Below are positions 17,965 to 28,500 of a DNA stretch of 64,000 nt, in pieces. This stretch comes from Saprospiraceae bacterium. GTDB lineage: Bacteria > Bacteroidota > Bacteroidia > Chitinophagales > Saprospiraceae. The stretch is from the NCBI GenBank assembly GCA_016716335.1, contig JADJWN010000012.1, forward strand, positions 79,006 to 143,005, in the 5' to 3' direction. The notes beneath the pieces are model-generated. The model worked only from the letters and a program-made list of their open reading frames with translations. It had not been told where the DNA came from and did no database searches. The position numbers and the translations under genes were made by a program. Position 1 is the first letter of the stretch, and the number at the start of each line of letters is the position of its first letter.

Positions 17965-19764
17965 ATGAGCACAGCCACATTAGACAAGGACTTGATCAAA
18001 GGAGGAGAATTCCTCATCAAGGAGAGCGATTTCCATTCCATTGTGTTTCCGGAGCAATTCACAGAAGAACAACGGATGATCCGTGATTCGGTACGGGAAT
18101 TTATTGAACAGGAAATATATCCGGTAACCGAAAGAATCGAAAAACTGGAAGAAGGTCTGACTCCTTCCATTATGGATAAATTTGCTGCACTGGGTTTTTT
18201 TGGTACCCACATGCCGGAAGAATACGGAGGCAGCGCCATGGATTTTATCACCAATTCACTCATAGGTGAAGCCATCGGCCCGTCCGGTTCATTCAGCGTC
18301 AGCTACAATGCACACACGGGTATAGGAATGCTGCCCATATTGTACTATGGCACAGAAGCTCAGAAAAAGAAGTATCTGCCCGGCCTGATTGACGGCTCGC
18401 TTAAATCCAGCTATTGTCTCACCGAGCCTTCGAGCGGCTCAGATGCTCTCGCCGCCAAAACTACAGCTATACTCAATGCTGAGGGCACTCACTATATCCT
18501 GAATGGTCAGAAAATGTGGATTACCAATGCCGGCTTTGCTGATATTTTTACAGTATTTGCTCAGGTGGATGGAAATAAATTTACAGGATTTATTCTCGAA
18601 AGAAATATGCCCGGACTTACGCTGGGGGCAGAAGAGAAAAAACTGGGAATCAAGGGATCCTCAACCCGGCAGGTTTTTCTTGAAAATGTCATGGTGCCTG
18701 TGGAGAATGTGCTGGGAGAAATCGGTAAGGGACATCTCATAGCCTTCAATGTACTGAACGTGGGCAGGTTTAAGCTCGGCGTATCCTGTCTTGGCGGGGC
18801 TAAAAAACTTACTGAAATCTCGGTCAGATATGCCAATGAAAGACAGCAGTTTGGCAAGCCGATTGCTTCTTTCGGAGCCATTCAGCACAAGTTGGCCGAG
18901 CAGCTGATCAGGTGCTTTGTGACCGAATCTGCCACTTACCGTACTGCTCATCTTATACACGAGCATGTGCACCACAGCATGAATGCGGGAAAGTCCTATG
19001 CTGAAGCAAAACTGCTGGCTGCTGAAGCCTATGCTCTGGAATGTTCTATTATCAAGGTGATCGGTTCAGAAACACTGGATTTTTGTGTGGACGAAGCTGT
19101 ACAGATTCATGGCGGTATGGGATATTCGGAAGAGGGAAGTGTAGCAAGAGCCTACAGAGACTCCAGAATTAACCGGATTTTTGAAGGTACCAATGAAATC
19201 AACCGGATGCTCATGCTCAATACCCTTTTTAAAGCAGCCATGAAAGGAGAGTTTGATCTGCTGACGGCAGCGATGGCTGTTCAGAGCGAGCTGATGAATG
19301 GTGTATCACAGGATGAGACATACAACAGCATATATACCACTGAAATCAAAGCAGTGAAAGATCTGAAAAAAGCCCTGATAATGCTGCTCGGTGTGGCAGG
19401 ACAGATGGCTATGTCCGGTCAGCTCAATCTCAAAGAAGAACAGGAGGTACTGATGACACTTTCAGACATCATCATCGAGATCTTCAATGCTGAATCCACC
19501 TTGCTGCGGGTACAAAAACTGCGGGCTGATAATAACCCGGAAATAAGCATATATGAAGACATCCTTCGTTGTTATCTTCATGACGCCAATCTCAGGGTTT
19601 ATAAAAATGCCATGGATGCCATTGCTTCATTTGTTGACCAGGGTATGCAGCCGGCACTCATTTCCGGTGTGAGAAAATATACGAAATATCCGCTGCAGAA
19701 TGTGAAGGAACTGCGACGAAATATTGCAGCCAGGATGATCAGCGAAAATACATATCCATTGTAG
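17965..19764 (+). CDS. Acyl-CoA dehydrogenase
   Basis: A protein of 599 residues that oxidises acyl-CoA to trans-2-enoyl-CoA with FAD, the first step of beta-oxidation. The signature YCLTEPSSGSDA and the FAD-contacting MWITNAGFAD are present. Glu407 in RIFEGTNEINRM is at the catalytic-base position, and the C-terminal flavin site has QIHGGMGYSEE. The extra C-terminal helical domain (about 150 residues beyond the core) is like VLCAD/ACAD9-type enzymes. The gene is alone, followed by a strong terminator shared with recA. Two palindromic operators upstream predict repression in the absence of fatty acids (inferred). Confidence 0.93.
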   Translation: MSTATLDKDLIKGGEFLIKESDFHSIVFPEQFTEEQRMIRDSVREFIEQEIYPVTERIEKLEEGLTPSIMDKFAALGFFGTHMPEEYGGSAMDFITNSLIGEAIGPSGSFSVSYNAHTGIGMLPILYYGTEAQKKKYLPGLIDGSLKSSYCLTEPSSGSDALAAKTTAILNAEGTHYILNGQKMWITNAGFADIFTVFAQVDGNKFTGFILERNMPGLTLGAEEKKLGIKGSSTRQVFLENVMVPVENVLGEIGKGHLIAFNVLNVGRFKLGVSCLGGAKKLTEISVRYANERQQFGKPIASFGAIQHKLAEQLIRCFVTESATYRTAHLIHEHVHHSMNAGKSYAEAKLLAAEAYALECSIIKVIGSETLDFCVDEAVQIHGGMGYSEEGSVARAYRDSRINRIFEGTNEINRMLMLNTLFKAAMKGEFDLLTAAMAVQSELMNGVSQDETYNSIYTTEIKAVKDLKKALIMLLGVAGQMAMSGQLNLKEEQEVLMTLSDIIIEIFNAESTLLRVQKLRADNNPEISIYEDILRCYLHDANLRVYKNAMDAIASFVDQGMQPALISGVRKYTKYPLQNVKELRRNIAARMISENTYPL

Positions 19765-19792
19765 TTGTTTTCAGTATATCTGTGGTTTGGAT

Positions 19793-19827
19793 AAAAAAAC
19801 CTCCTGAGATCATCAGGAGGTTTTTTT
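19793..19827. terminator. Bidirectional intrinsic terminator
   Basis: ACCTCCTGA (19799-19807) pairs exactly with TCAGGAGGT (19813-19821) around GATCA. An A-run precedes it and a T-run follows it, so it works on both strands between the convergent dehydrogenase and recA genes. Confidence 0.92.
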
Positions 19828-19828
19828 A

Positions 19829-20869
19829 TTAATCATCACTGCCTTCTTCGACAAAGGCTTCTGCCTGCTTGGGTTGGTATTTTTCCTTTATTTTCATCTC
19901 CAGTTCATGAGCTACTTCCGGATTGTCAGCCATAAACTGTTTGGCGGCTTCCCTACCCTGGGCTATTTTGGTTCCATCATAACTGAACCATGCCCCGCTC
20001 TTCTGCAATATACCGGTTTCTACTCCGAGATCGACAATCTCTCCTGTCTTGGATATGCCCTCTCCAAACATGATGTCAAAGCTTGCCACCCTGAACGGTG
20101 GTGCCAGTTTGTTTTTGACCACTTTCACCTTTACGGGATTGCCTATCACATTGCCATCCTTGTCTTTGATGGCTGTACCTGACTTTCTGATATCAAGTCT
20201 GACCGATGCATAAAATTTGAGCGCATTACCCCCGGTGGTAGTCTCCGGATTGCCAAACATCACACCAATCTTTTCACGCAGCTGATTGATAAATATACAG
20301 CAACAGCCCGTCCTGCCGATGGTAGCTGTCAGTTTTCTCAATGCCTGTGACATCAATCGTGCCTGCAATCCCATTTTGGAGTCTCCCATTTCTCCTTCTA
20401 TCTCACTTCGGGGTACCAATGCGGCAACAGAGTCAATAACTATGATATCGATTGCTCCTGAGCGGATCAGGTTTTCCGCAATTTCCAGCGCCTGTTCGCC
20501 ATTGTCAGGTTGAGAAATAAGGAGTTCCTCCGTATTGACTCCCAGACTTTCGGCATAAAAACGGTCAAAGGCATGTTCTGCATCTATGATGGCAGCAATT
20601 CCTCCCTGTTTTTGTGCTTCGGCTATGGCATGAATGGCCAAAGTGGTCTTTCCGGAAGATTCCGGTCCGTAAATCTCTACGATTCTGCCTTTGGGAAAAC
20701 CATTCACCCCCAGAGCGATATCCAATCCCAGCGATCCCGTAGATATTACCTCCACACTATCCACCTGCTTGTCTCCCAGCTTCATGATGGTACCTTTTCC
20801 ATAGGTCTTATCCAGCTTGTCCATGGTCAGGGCCAGCGCTTTTAGTTTTTCTTCTCTTTCTTTAGACAT
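19829..20869 (-). CDS. recA: Recombinase A
   Basis: A protein of 346 residues. It has the Walker A GPESSGKTT, Walker B IIVIDSVAALVPRSE, the L1/L2 DNA-binding loops (EGEMGDSKMGLQARLMSQALRK in part, and FINQLREKIGVMFGNPETTTGGNALKFYASVR in part) and an acidic C-terminus (EEGSDD). RecA pairs homologous strands and drives the SOS response. Length and all motifs are normal. It is a single gene with its own promoter and a bidirectional terminator. Confidence 0.98.
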   Translation of the reverse strand: MSKEREEKLKALALTMDKLDKTYGKGTIMKLGDKQVDSVEVISTGSLGLDIALGVNGFPKGRIVEIYGPESSGKTTLAIHAIAEAQKQGGIAAIIDAEHAFDRFYAESLGVNTEELLISQPDNGEQALEIAENLIRSGAIDIIVIDSVAALVPRSEIEGEMGDSKMGLQARLMSQALRKLTATIGRTGCCCIFINQLREKIGVMFGNPETTTGGNALKFYASVRLDIRKSGTAIKDKDGNVIGNPVKVKVVKNKLAPPFRVASFDIMFGEGISKTGEIVDLGVETGILQKSGAWFSYDGTKIAQGREAAKQFMADNPEVAHELEMKIKEKYQPKQAEAFVEEGSDD

Positions 20870-20888
20870 GTAAAGTATATTTAATGCG

Positions 20889-20896
20889 CAAAAGTA
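20889..20896 (-). promoter_or_regulatory. Candidate -7 element of recA
   Basis: TACTTTTG on the minus strand, 20 bases ahead of the recA start, fits TAnnTTTG. A matching -33 TTG is not at the ideal distance. No LexA-type box was recognised. Confidence 0.4.
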
Positions 20897-21027
20897 ATGA
20901 TATCGAAGTGTATATATAACACAACAATGGTAATATTTTCAAATATCTGAAACCCGGATATTTTCTGAAACTACAATTAATTCAATACTGATTCTTAATT
21001 GATGTTTGCAGCATGATGCTGCATGGC

Positions 21028-21390
21028 TTAGTCTGTTATGACCAGAGGAATCATTTTGGAGGCTTTATTGCCGGCAGCATCTGTAGCTGTGATTTCCAGA
21101 GACACATTGCCGGTCTGTTGAGTAGCCGGAATACTGAATTTTTCGCTGAATTCATGCCTTTTAGGACTGTTGAATGTCGTAATGGAAAATCCGGTACCAA
21201 TGTTTATTTGCTTCAATTGCGTATCGTCTGTCACCACTCCCGCCACCGTAAATTCAGTACCTTTTTTCAGGGTTGTATTATCTGCCGGAGAGCTTATGGT
21301 AATGGAGGGTGGAGTTTCATCCTTTTTCTCACAGGAAGTAAAAATGAAAATTCCTGCCAAAATCAATATAGAAAGCCATCTGAAATTCAT
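21028..21390 (-). CDS. Small Ig-like lipoprotein
   Basis: A protein of 120 residues with a lipoprotein signal (LILAGIFIFTSC, lipidated Cys20) followed by one immunoglobulin-like beta-sandwich: PPSITISSPADNTTLKKGTEFTVAGVVTDD, then VSLEITATDAAGNKASKMIPLVI. This matches DUF4625-like and bacterial Ig-like domains of Bacteroidota envelope proteins. It sits alone between recA and mevalonate kinase. Function unknown. Confidence 0.68.
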   Translation of the reverse strand: MNFRWLSILILAGIFIFTSCEKKDETPPSITISSPADNTTLKKGTEFTVAGVVTDDTQLKQINIGTGFSITTFNSPKRHEFSEKFSIPATQQTGNVSLEITATDAAGNKASKMIPLVITD

Positions 21391-21504
21391 AACTACAATT
21401 TGTAATGGTCAAACAATCTAATATCAACCTCATACTCATGAAAATGTTGAAGAAAAATGAGATAAGATCAGAATACTATGCTGATACAAGGAAGTATGAA
21501 AATT

Positions 21505-22464
21505 TCATATTTGTACAATGTCGAAATGAAAAGTTAACTCTTTAATACCTTCCAACTCTCTCGTCAGACCCAACAGCATTCCGCCTCCACCGGCGCCACA
21601 CAGTTTCAAATGATAGCGGTCGGTGTTTATTCCTTTTTTCCAAAGCTCCCTGAATTCTTCAGGTATAAAATCAAAAAATGCCCTGTATTGTATTTCACTG
21701 ATTTGTCTGAACTTTGCATATAGCTCTTTGCTATTATTGTTCCTCAATGCATCTATGATACTCTCGTTTATTTTTTCCAGTCTTCTTATTGCTTCATGAA
21801 AAGAGGGGTCTTTAGCCATTTTCTCCCTGAAAATATTCACCCAATGCGAAGTGCTTCTTTGTATTCCGGTATCAATCAGAAAATATTTTAGTTCCGGATT
21901 GCTTAAAGGTTCTGTATCCGAAACCATCACGTCCTCTCCCCGGGTAAAAACTGTCTGATCCAGGTAGCTCACCAAAGGATCTATACCTGAGGATTTTCCA
22001 TGGAAAAATGACTCCATCCGACCCAGCAGTGCTTTTAATTCCGACAGTTGAAGATCTTGCTTTACAGTAAAAAATGTATCGTAAAAGCCTGCCACGAGAG
22101 CCCCACTGCTCCCAAGACCATATCCCTCAGGAATCTCCGATTTAAACTGCAGCCCTTCATGCAGCATTTGTTCGAATGCCTTTAATTCTTTTTTCGAAAA
22201 TCCCCTGTTTTCCATAGCAGCCACATATACGGCGAAATCAAGCAATTTTTCAGCATAAGGCTTCGAATAATGGCCAATCTGCCACTTTCCCGAAAAGTGC
22301 GGCAAAGGCACCGCAAGGGCAGATCCTCCGAGGGTAACCGTGTATTCTCCAAACAAAAGCAGTTTGGCCTTGTACGATTTTGATAAGTTTTTCAATGAGT
22401 ATGATTTTGTTGCTTTTGGATTAAATGTATCTTTGCCATCATTTTTATCAACAAATAGAATCAC
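21505..22464 (-). CDS. Mevalonate kinase-like GHMP kinase
   Basis: A protein of 319 residues of the GHMP kinase superfamily. Motif 1 is KLLLFGEYTVTLGGSALAVPLP. The ATP-binding motif 2 is PEGYGLGSSGALVAG. The HGKSSGIDPLVSYL segment carries the usual catalytic Asp, and motif 3 is KLCGAGGGGMLLGL. Phosphorylation of mevalonate for isoprenoid synthesis is the likely reaction; the length is typical. The ATG at 22464 adds about 25 poorly conserved residues; a TTG start just before KNLSKSYKAKLLLF is a real alternative, because a divergent small gene begins at 22471. Confidence 0.83.
   Translation of the reverse strand: MILFVDKNDGKDTFNPKATKSYSLKNLSKSYKAKLLLFGEYTVTLGGSALAVPLPHFSGKWQIGHYSKPYAEKLLDFAVYVAAMENRGFSKKELKAFEQMLHEGLQFKSEIPEGYGLGSSGALVAGFYDTFFTVKQDLQLSELKALLGRMESFFHGKSSGIDPLVSYLDQTVFTRGEDVMVSDTEPLSNPELKYFLIDTGIQRSTSHWVNIFREKMAKDPSFHEAIRRLEKINESIIDALRNNNSKELYAKFRQISEIQYRAFFDFIPEEFRELWKKGINTDRYHLKLCGAGGGGMLLGLTRELEGIKELTFHFDIVQI
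22407..22435 (+). promoter_or_regulatory. Candidate promoter of the 51-residue gene
   Basis: TTG (22407-22409), an 18-base spacer and TATCTTTG (22428-22435) lie 35 bases ahead of the small plus-strand gene. They fall inside the 5' end of the mevalonate kinase frame. Confidence 0.45.
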
Positions 22465-22470
22465 AAGTAT

Positions 22471-22626
22471 ATGAATACTGCTTCAGAAAATGTAAAAACC
22501 TATTGGCTTTACACCTTGCTTTCCTTAGTTGCTACGATAGCTTTTCTGATGTTTAAGCCGGAGTGGTTCTGGATATGTCTGCCCCCGCTGCTTACCTACT
22601 TTGTGAAGGCAATGCGCTGGATGTAA
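22471..22626 (+). CDS. Small membrane protein, 51 residues
   Basis: ATG 22471 to TAA 22626. The product begins MNTASENVKTYWLYTLLSLV and has two hydrophobic segments (about residues 11-28 and 33-46) separated by KPEW, with a basic C-terminal end (FVKAMRWM). It is divergent from mevalonate kinase with only 6 bases between the annotated starts, and a candidate promoter lies upstream. A two-helix membrane hairpin is the likely form. No function is known to me. Confidence 0.6.
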   Translation: MNTASENVKTYWLYTLLSLVATIAFLMFKPEWFWICLPPLLTYFVKAMRWM

Positions 22627-22642
22627 GTATTTCCCGCAGGAA

Positions 22643-23371
22643 TCAGTCTTCATAAATAACCCTACGCAGAAACCGGATACCTATTTTAGCTTCTATACTC
22701 AGATTGCGCACCTGTCTCAGTTCCAGACTGACTCTTTGAAAGGTTATGGGGTCTATCACATTGGGGATGGGTGGTTGTTCATACTGAAATGACAAATCAG
22801 GACTGATGGTGATATCCAGAAAGAGGTCTGACAACTCGGTAACCGGCTTGATAAATCCTCCTCCAAAACTTACCCCATAATTGAACTTCCTCACAAATTC
22901 ATTCATAGGATAAAAGAGGTTGTTGAATATCTTATAGTCATCCAGATTGGTGCTTACCGTATATTCTCCTCTCAGCCCCACATGATAATACGGAAAAACA
23001 GATTTGTTGATACTGAATGTTTTTCTCGCTCCCGCCTCCAATACCAGATTATTGAACCGAAAACCTTGCTGTGTCTCAAACAAATTGTTGAAACTGACAA
23101 ACCGGATAGAACTCCCTCGGGTATGATACCCAAACTGAGCGTAGAGCGAGCCTCTGTTAAACTCATCAAAACTCTCAATGAATATATCTCCATTAAGACT
23201 GAAAATCGGATCACGGTTGATATTTTGGGTCAGACCATTGCCCCAGCTCTGAAAGTTCATACCTCCGCCTCCTTTGGCTCCAAACCAGAAACTCTGACCA
23301 TTGCCCGACACCTGAAATAAAATTGCAAAAAGCAAGACTTTGATTACTGTCGGTATCGGACTGATTCGCAT
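22643..23371 (-). CDS. Outer-membrane beta-barrel protein
   Basis: A protein of 242 residues with a signal peptide (KVLLFAILFQVSGNGQS) and alternating strands ending in aromatic residues. GSLYAQFGYHTRGSS, NNLVLEAGARK and YYHVGLRGEYTV are typical of eight-stranded barrels (OMP_b-brl/PorT-like families). PorT itself is a T9SS component, but no specific PorT signature was recognised here, so only the fold is claimed. Confidence 0.68.
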   Translation of the reverse strand: MRISPIPTVIKVLLFAILFQVSGNGQSFWFGAKGGGGMNFQSWGNGLTQNINRDPIFSLNGDIFIESFDEFNRGSLYAQFGYHTRGSSIRFVSFNNLFETQQGFRFNNLVLEAGARKTFSINKSVFPYYHVGLRGEYTVSTNLDDYKIFNNLFYPMNEFVRKFNYGVSFGGGFIKPVTELSDLFLDITISPDLSFQYEQPPIPNVIDPITFQRVSLELRQVRNLSIEAKIGIRFLRRVIYED

Positions 23372-23522
23372 TTCAGGAATATTTGCTTGAATTTACTTAA
23401 ATTGATTTTAAATAAGGGTCTGGTTTAATCTGAACTTTAAATTTTTAAAACATTTTGTACATTAATTTGTTTCTGCACGTCTGAAAAACTTAACCTTATC
23501 TATTTATCCATTGATTATTGCC

Positions 23523-24416
23523 ATGGTGGGCTATTCTATAAAAGACCTCGAAAATCTCTCCGGCCTCAAAGCGCACACCCTGCGTATTTGGGAGAAGAGG
23601 TATGGCATAATTAAACCGCAGCGTACAGAAACCAATATCAGATATTATGGTGATGAAGATCTGCAAAAGATCCTGAATATCTCACTGCTCAACCGCAAGG
23701 GTATCAAGATTTCGAAAATCGCCGGTATGACCAATGAAGAGCTCAAACAAAAAGTGGCAGAGATCACAGAGGTAGGGTCGGAGTTTCAGGATCAGGTGGA
23801 CTCTATGATGATGGCCATATTTGAGCTCAACGAATCCAAATTCAATATTATCCTCGACCACCATATACAGTCTGAAGGATTCGAAACCACCATGCATCAT
23901 ATTGTGTATCCATTGCTGGATAAACTCAGTACCATGTGGATCGCCGGCTCCGTCAAGCGGGTTCATGAAACATTTGTCATCAATATCATCAAACGCAAAA
24001 TCATTGTGGCTATTGATAAGATCAAAAAACCGGATTCTCACAAAGTACCCCGGTTTTTAATCTACCTGCCCGAAAATGAAAGCCATGAGCTGAGCCTGCT
24101 TTTTCTCCATTTCATATTATCTAAATACGGCGCAGAGGTGCTCAACATGGGTAGCAATGTAAGTCTGATCGATATCCTCGAAGCCAAAAATATTTATCAC
24201 CCGGATTACATATTTACCATATTTAATGACAGCTTTGCCGAAAGCCCCCTTCAACCCTACATCCAGCAGCTTGCTCAAAACAGTACGGAGACCCGGATAC
24301 TGATTTCAGGTTTTCAGACAGTGAATCAAAATTTATCCCTTCCACCCAATGTTCAGATAATTCCCGGTATAGAAAATATAAAGTCACTGCTTCATAGTCT
24401 TAAAAACGGGAATTAA
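23523..24416 (+). CDS. MerR-family regulator with B12-binding-like C-terminus
   Basis: The N-terminal MerR winged helix reads YSIKDLENLSGLKAHTLRIWEKRYGII (about residues 3-30), followed by the recognition wing NIRYYGDEDL. The C-terminal half (about residues 90-297) resembles the cobalamin-binding module of CarH/LitR-type light or B12 sensors, with NESHELSLLFLHFILSKYGAEV carrying an E-x-H motif and a Rossmann-like GSNVSLIDI. Whether cobalamin binds is not provable here. ATG 23523 is preferred over the TTG at 23511. Such regulators in Bacteroidota often control carotenoid or stress genes, but no such gene adjoins. Confidence 0.82.
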   Translation: MVGYSIKDLENLSGLKAHTLRIWEKRYGIIKPQRTETNIRYYGDEDLQKILNISLLNRKGIKISKIAGMTNEELKQKVAEITEVGSEFQDQVDSMMMAIFELNESKFNIILDHHIQSEGFETTMHHIVYPLLDKLSTMWIAGSVKRVHETFVINIIKRKIIVAIDKIKKPDSHKVPRFLIYLPENESHELSLLFLHFILSKYGAEVLNMGSNVSLIDILEAKNIYHPDYIFTIFNDSFAESPLQPYIQQLAQNSTETRILISGFQTVNQNLSLPPNVQIIPGIENIKSLLHSLKNGN

Positions 24417-24423
24417 CAAGTTG

Positions 24424-24449
24424 TTGTGATATATTAGGCTTTATCACAA
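24424..24449. other. Perfect stem-loop after the MerR gene
   Basis: TTGTGATA (24424-24431) pairs with TATCACAA (24442-24449), loop of 10 bases. There is no T-run, so it may be a weak terminator or an operator for the next gene. Confidence 0.4.
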
Positions 24450-24560
24450 AACAATAAGGGTTTTATGTCGTTTATACACTATTTTAAGGCTCAAATATTT
24501 TGTTTGGGCATTTGTTTCAACAAGTATTTTCAAATTATTTAAAAATTAAAAACACTTAAA

Positions 24561-25247
24561 ATGAAGAACATCTTAAAATTGGCTTTTCTTTTCGTTGCGC
24601 TTTCAGCAATGGTTGTATCGTGCAAAAACAAAGTTGATGGTGACGCTGCCGGCGTAGGAGAGGCAGGCGATGTAGCTGCCGCAATGGGTGACGCTTACAC
24701 CACGGATGCCACCAGAGCTAAAATCATGTGGGAGGGTTCAAAACCTACCGGAAAACACAATGGTACCGTGAATATCTCTGAAGGTACTTTGTATGTAAAA
24801 GACGGTGCAGTAACCGGTGGCTCTTTTACTATTGACATGAATTCTATCATAGTAAGCGACCTGCAAGGAGAATGGAAGGACAAACTCGAAGCACACCTCA
24901 AGGGTACTGCAAATGAAGGTAAAACTGACTTCTTCAATGTTACCCAGTATCCTACCGGTAAATTTGAAATCACTAAAATCACAGGCCTTACAGACGACAG
25001 CAATGCCAATGCTTTGGTGTATGGAAACCTGACCTTGCTGGATGTAACCAAAGAAGTAAGCTTCAAAGCTACCATTTCTGTTTCTGAAAACACCGTGGTG
25101 GTCAACACTCCTCCATTCACCATCAACAGGACTGACTGGGGTATTAAGTACGGTTCAAAGACTTTCTTTGACAATCTGAAAGATAATGTCATAGACGATA
25201 ACATCGGCCTCACCATCAATCTTGAGGCTACAAAACCGGCTATGTAA
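24561..25247 (+). CDS. YceI-family lipoprotein
   Basis: A protein of 228 residues with a lipoprotein signal (LFVALSAMVVSC, lipidated Cys21) and a YceI lipocalin-like domain. Family signs are KIMWEGSKPTGKHNGTVNISEGTL, the central FFNVTQYPTGKFEIT and the C-terminal RTDWGIKYGSK. YceI proteins bind long-chain polyisoprenoids in the periplasm. The domain is complete. A terminator lies 28 bases after the stop. Confidence 0.88.
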   Translation: MKNILKLAFLFVALSAMVVSCKNKVDGDAAGVGEAGDVAAAMGDAYTTDATRAKIMWEGSKPTGKHNGTVNISEGTLYVKDGAVTGGSFTIDMNSIIVSDLQGEWKDKLEAHLKGTANEGKTDFFNVTQYPTGKFEITKITGLTDDSNANALVYGNLTLLDVTKEVSFKATISVSENTVVVNTPPFTINRTDWGIKYGSKTFFDNLKDNVIDDNIGLTINLEATKPAM

Positions 25248-25275
25248 TCATATACTCCCGCGAATAATTTACAGC

Positions 25276-25310
25276 AAAAGGGTGGTTCTGACAGAGCCGC
25301 CCTTTTTGTT
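25276..25310 (+). terminator. Intrinsic terminator of the yceI-like gene
   Basis: AAAAGGG-T-GG-T-TCTG pairs with GAGCC-G-CCCTTTTT around ACA, followed by more T. One or two mismatches in a strong stem. Confidence 0.75.
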
Positions 25311-25502
25311 TTTAAAATTGCCTGCCTTATATATTTTGAAAAAAAATATGCAAAAAATACCCCTTACCAAAAATACATCCAAGCTTCCCTTGTGCATACT
25401 TTTGCATCGATTCCCCACATCAAACAAGTAAATCTTATCTAAATCTGACTACGGCCTGAAAGACGCAGGCTAAGATTTTTTTTAACCAAAACTCTTTTAC
25501 TT

Positions 25503-28500
25503 ATGGTAAAACAAGATTTACTTACCTCGCGTAAGGGGTCTCCGGTATGGTTATTTGTACTGTTGAGCCTCTTTCTCACACTGCCTTTTCAGAAAGGCCA
25601 AAGTCAACAAGCCATGGCATGCAACGGCCAGGTGAATGTTTCACTCGACCAAAACTGTCAGGTCAGAATTCTTCCTGACATGGTACTCGAGGGCAATATT
25701 CTTTTACAGGGTCCTCCGTTTCAGATCCGTGTAAGCGGTATTACACCCACAGTGCCTTACACACACCCGCTGGTTACCAAGCCGGGATTTTACAGTGTTA
25801 CTGTGACCAACAGTCAGGGCAACTCCTGCTGGGGTAACATGCTCGTTGAGGACAAGCTTCCTCCTGTGGTGACCTGCAGATGTCCGGAAGGTAATCAGGA
25901 CGAAGAATGTACATTTCTTTGTACAGACGAAGCTGCATTTCTGGCAGGTACACTGAATTATCCCAGACCAACGGCAGTAGATGCCTGTACAGCCACTTCA
26001 GTGGTAACTTCCGATCATGTAATTAATTTTGATTGCGGGGATAAGATCATCCGCAGAACCTGGATTTTTACAGATGCCAACGGGAATACGGCCCCTGCCT
26101 GTGTGACAGAGTACAGATTTCTGAGAGCCAACATTTATGATCACCTCACTCCGCCGTATCCGGCTGTGCAGTTGACCTGTGGAGCTGATGTAAGCATGCA
26201 GGCCATTTTCAATTTCATCAAAGCTAAAAGATTCCCTGAATTAAGAGCTTTGTACCGAAGTCAGGTGCCTGGCACCTACCCCAACAATGCAGCAGCAGAT
26301 GCAGCGGCTGACAGAGATGCTACCACCGAGGCTACCCGATCTGCATGGCCAACTGTCAATGGTGTACCTATCACAGCTCATGTGTGCAATATTATGGCTG
26401 CAAAGCAGGATACTGAAGTGGCTGCCTGTGCGCCTGCCTGCCACAAGAGCAAGAAAGTCATCAGAGTCTGGACCATCATTGACTGGTGTACCGGTGCTAC
26501 CCGTACAGTAACCCAGATTATCAAGGCCACAGACGATGAGGCACCTACTATCACCGCCAAAGATATCACTGTAAGTGTGGATCCGTGGGTGTGTGCAGGA
26601 AACTTCCTCATGCCTGCTCCGGATATCCTTCATGACAATTGCGATGACAATCCTACCTACACCGTAAAAGGGCCTATCGGAGTGCAGATCCGCTTTGATA
26701 TCCCGAGCAAACGATGGCTCGTGATTGGTGCACCCAAAGGAGTACATACTTTCACCTACGTGGCCAAAGACTGCTGCGACAATGAAGGCACCTTTGATGT
26801 CACAGTGACAGTATTAGACAGAACGCCGCCTGTAGCCATAGCCAAACAGTACATTGTCATATCGCTCACCACTGATGGTGACGGCCAGGGTACCGCCAAG
26901 TTGTTTGCCAACAGTGTGGATAATGGGTCATTTGACCAGTGCGGACCTGTAAAACTCGAAATCCGAAGAGAATACGATCCGGTGAGAGACGAGATCGGTT
27001 GCGGCTACACCGGTAATTACACCTACAATGCGGATGGCCATCCTAATGATGGATCTTCCAATCCCAATGCACCTAATTATGATCCGGATGACGGAGCATA
27101 TGTCAAATTCTGCTGTGCAGATATCACCAATACAGATGGTGCTGTACCCTTTGGTATAGTAAAGGTATGGATGAGAGTATGGGATGATGGTGATATGAAT
27201 GGTGTCTTCGGCTCAGCCGGTGACAATTACAATGAAACATGGGTGGAGGTAAGAGTGGAAGACAAATTGCCGCCTAAGATTGTGTGCCCGCCCGATGTGA
27301 CCATTGCATGTAATGATGATCACAGAGACCTCAACAGAACAGGAAGAGCCACCGCTTTCTCCAACTGCAGCGGTCTGGAGACTGAGTTTACGGATGCTTC
27401 TTTCCTCAATAGCTGCGGCACCGGTTTTGTACTCAGAACCTGGAGAATCAAAAACAGACCTAATGTCGTTTGCACTCAGAGAATTACCAAAAACAATCCA
27501 TTCCCACTGTTCTCAGGCAGCATCATCTGGCCTCCGGACAGAACCACTGACTGTGCTACTCCGGTAAATTCTGACAAACCGACATGGACTGCCGGACCTT
27601 GTGATCAGATCGGGTACATTTCAAGAGTGATACCTTCTATTTTGAAGGAGATGCCTGTCTGAAAATTCTCAACAGGTGGACTGTCATAGACTGGTGTCAG
27701 TACGATCCTAATGCCACCTATCCATTGGGCTATTACACCAGAACACAGACCATCAAGGTGGTGGACAATGTGAAGCCTACACTGGGTGCTTGCGCAGACC
27801 TGATGTTTGAAGTCAATGACAATAACGATGCAGACAATGACGGCAATCTGTGCGAAAGGAAAAATCTTACGCTCACCCAAACCGCCACAGATCAGGGACA
27901 ATGCGCTTCTGACTGGCTGAAGTGGGTGGTATTTGTGGATCTCTGGGGTGACGGCACTAATGACTATGAGTTTTCCAGCTTCCTGCCGAATACAGACAAT
28001 ACATTCAATGATACCAACGGAAACGGTATTCCGGACAGATACGTAGGACCTACAGGCAATGGAGGTACTGTATCCATTACCATTCCTGAAGATATTGTGG
28101 GCAGTATGTCCAATCACAAAGTGCGATGGACGGTATCTGATGGTTGTGGCAACGTGACTTCCTGTACACAAAACTTTATGGTAGTGGATAAGAAGAAGCC
28201 TACTCCTTACTGTCTGAATATCAGCTCTGCGCTGATGCTCAACGGTATGGTCGAGCTTTGGGCTGTGGACTTTAACATCGGTTCGTTTGACAACTGTACA
28301 CCTAAAAACCGATTGCTCTACACCTTCAACAACCAGCATCCGGTATTGAGCAAACTGAATCAGGTGCACTTCTTCAAGGGCAACGGACAGGATGCAACCC
28401 TTGCTGAGTACAATGCTGGAAATGCACAGAAGTGGTTGCCTTCAGCCAACAGCTCAGGCAGAATATTCAATTGTTCACATCTGCCGGGCGTAGATGTCAC

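Noticed and set aside
22643..23371. PorT component of the T9SS
   Set aside because: Size and barrel fit, but no specific PorT motif or T9SS neighbour was recognised.
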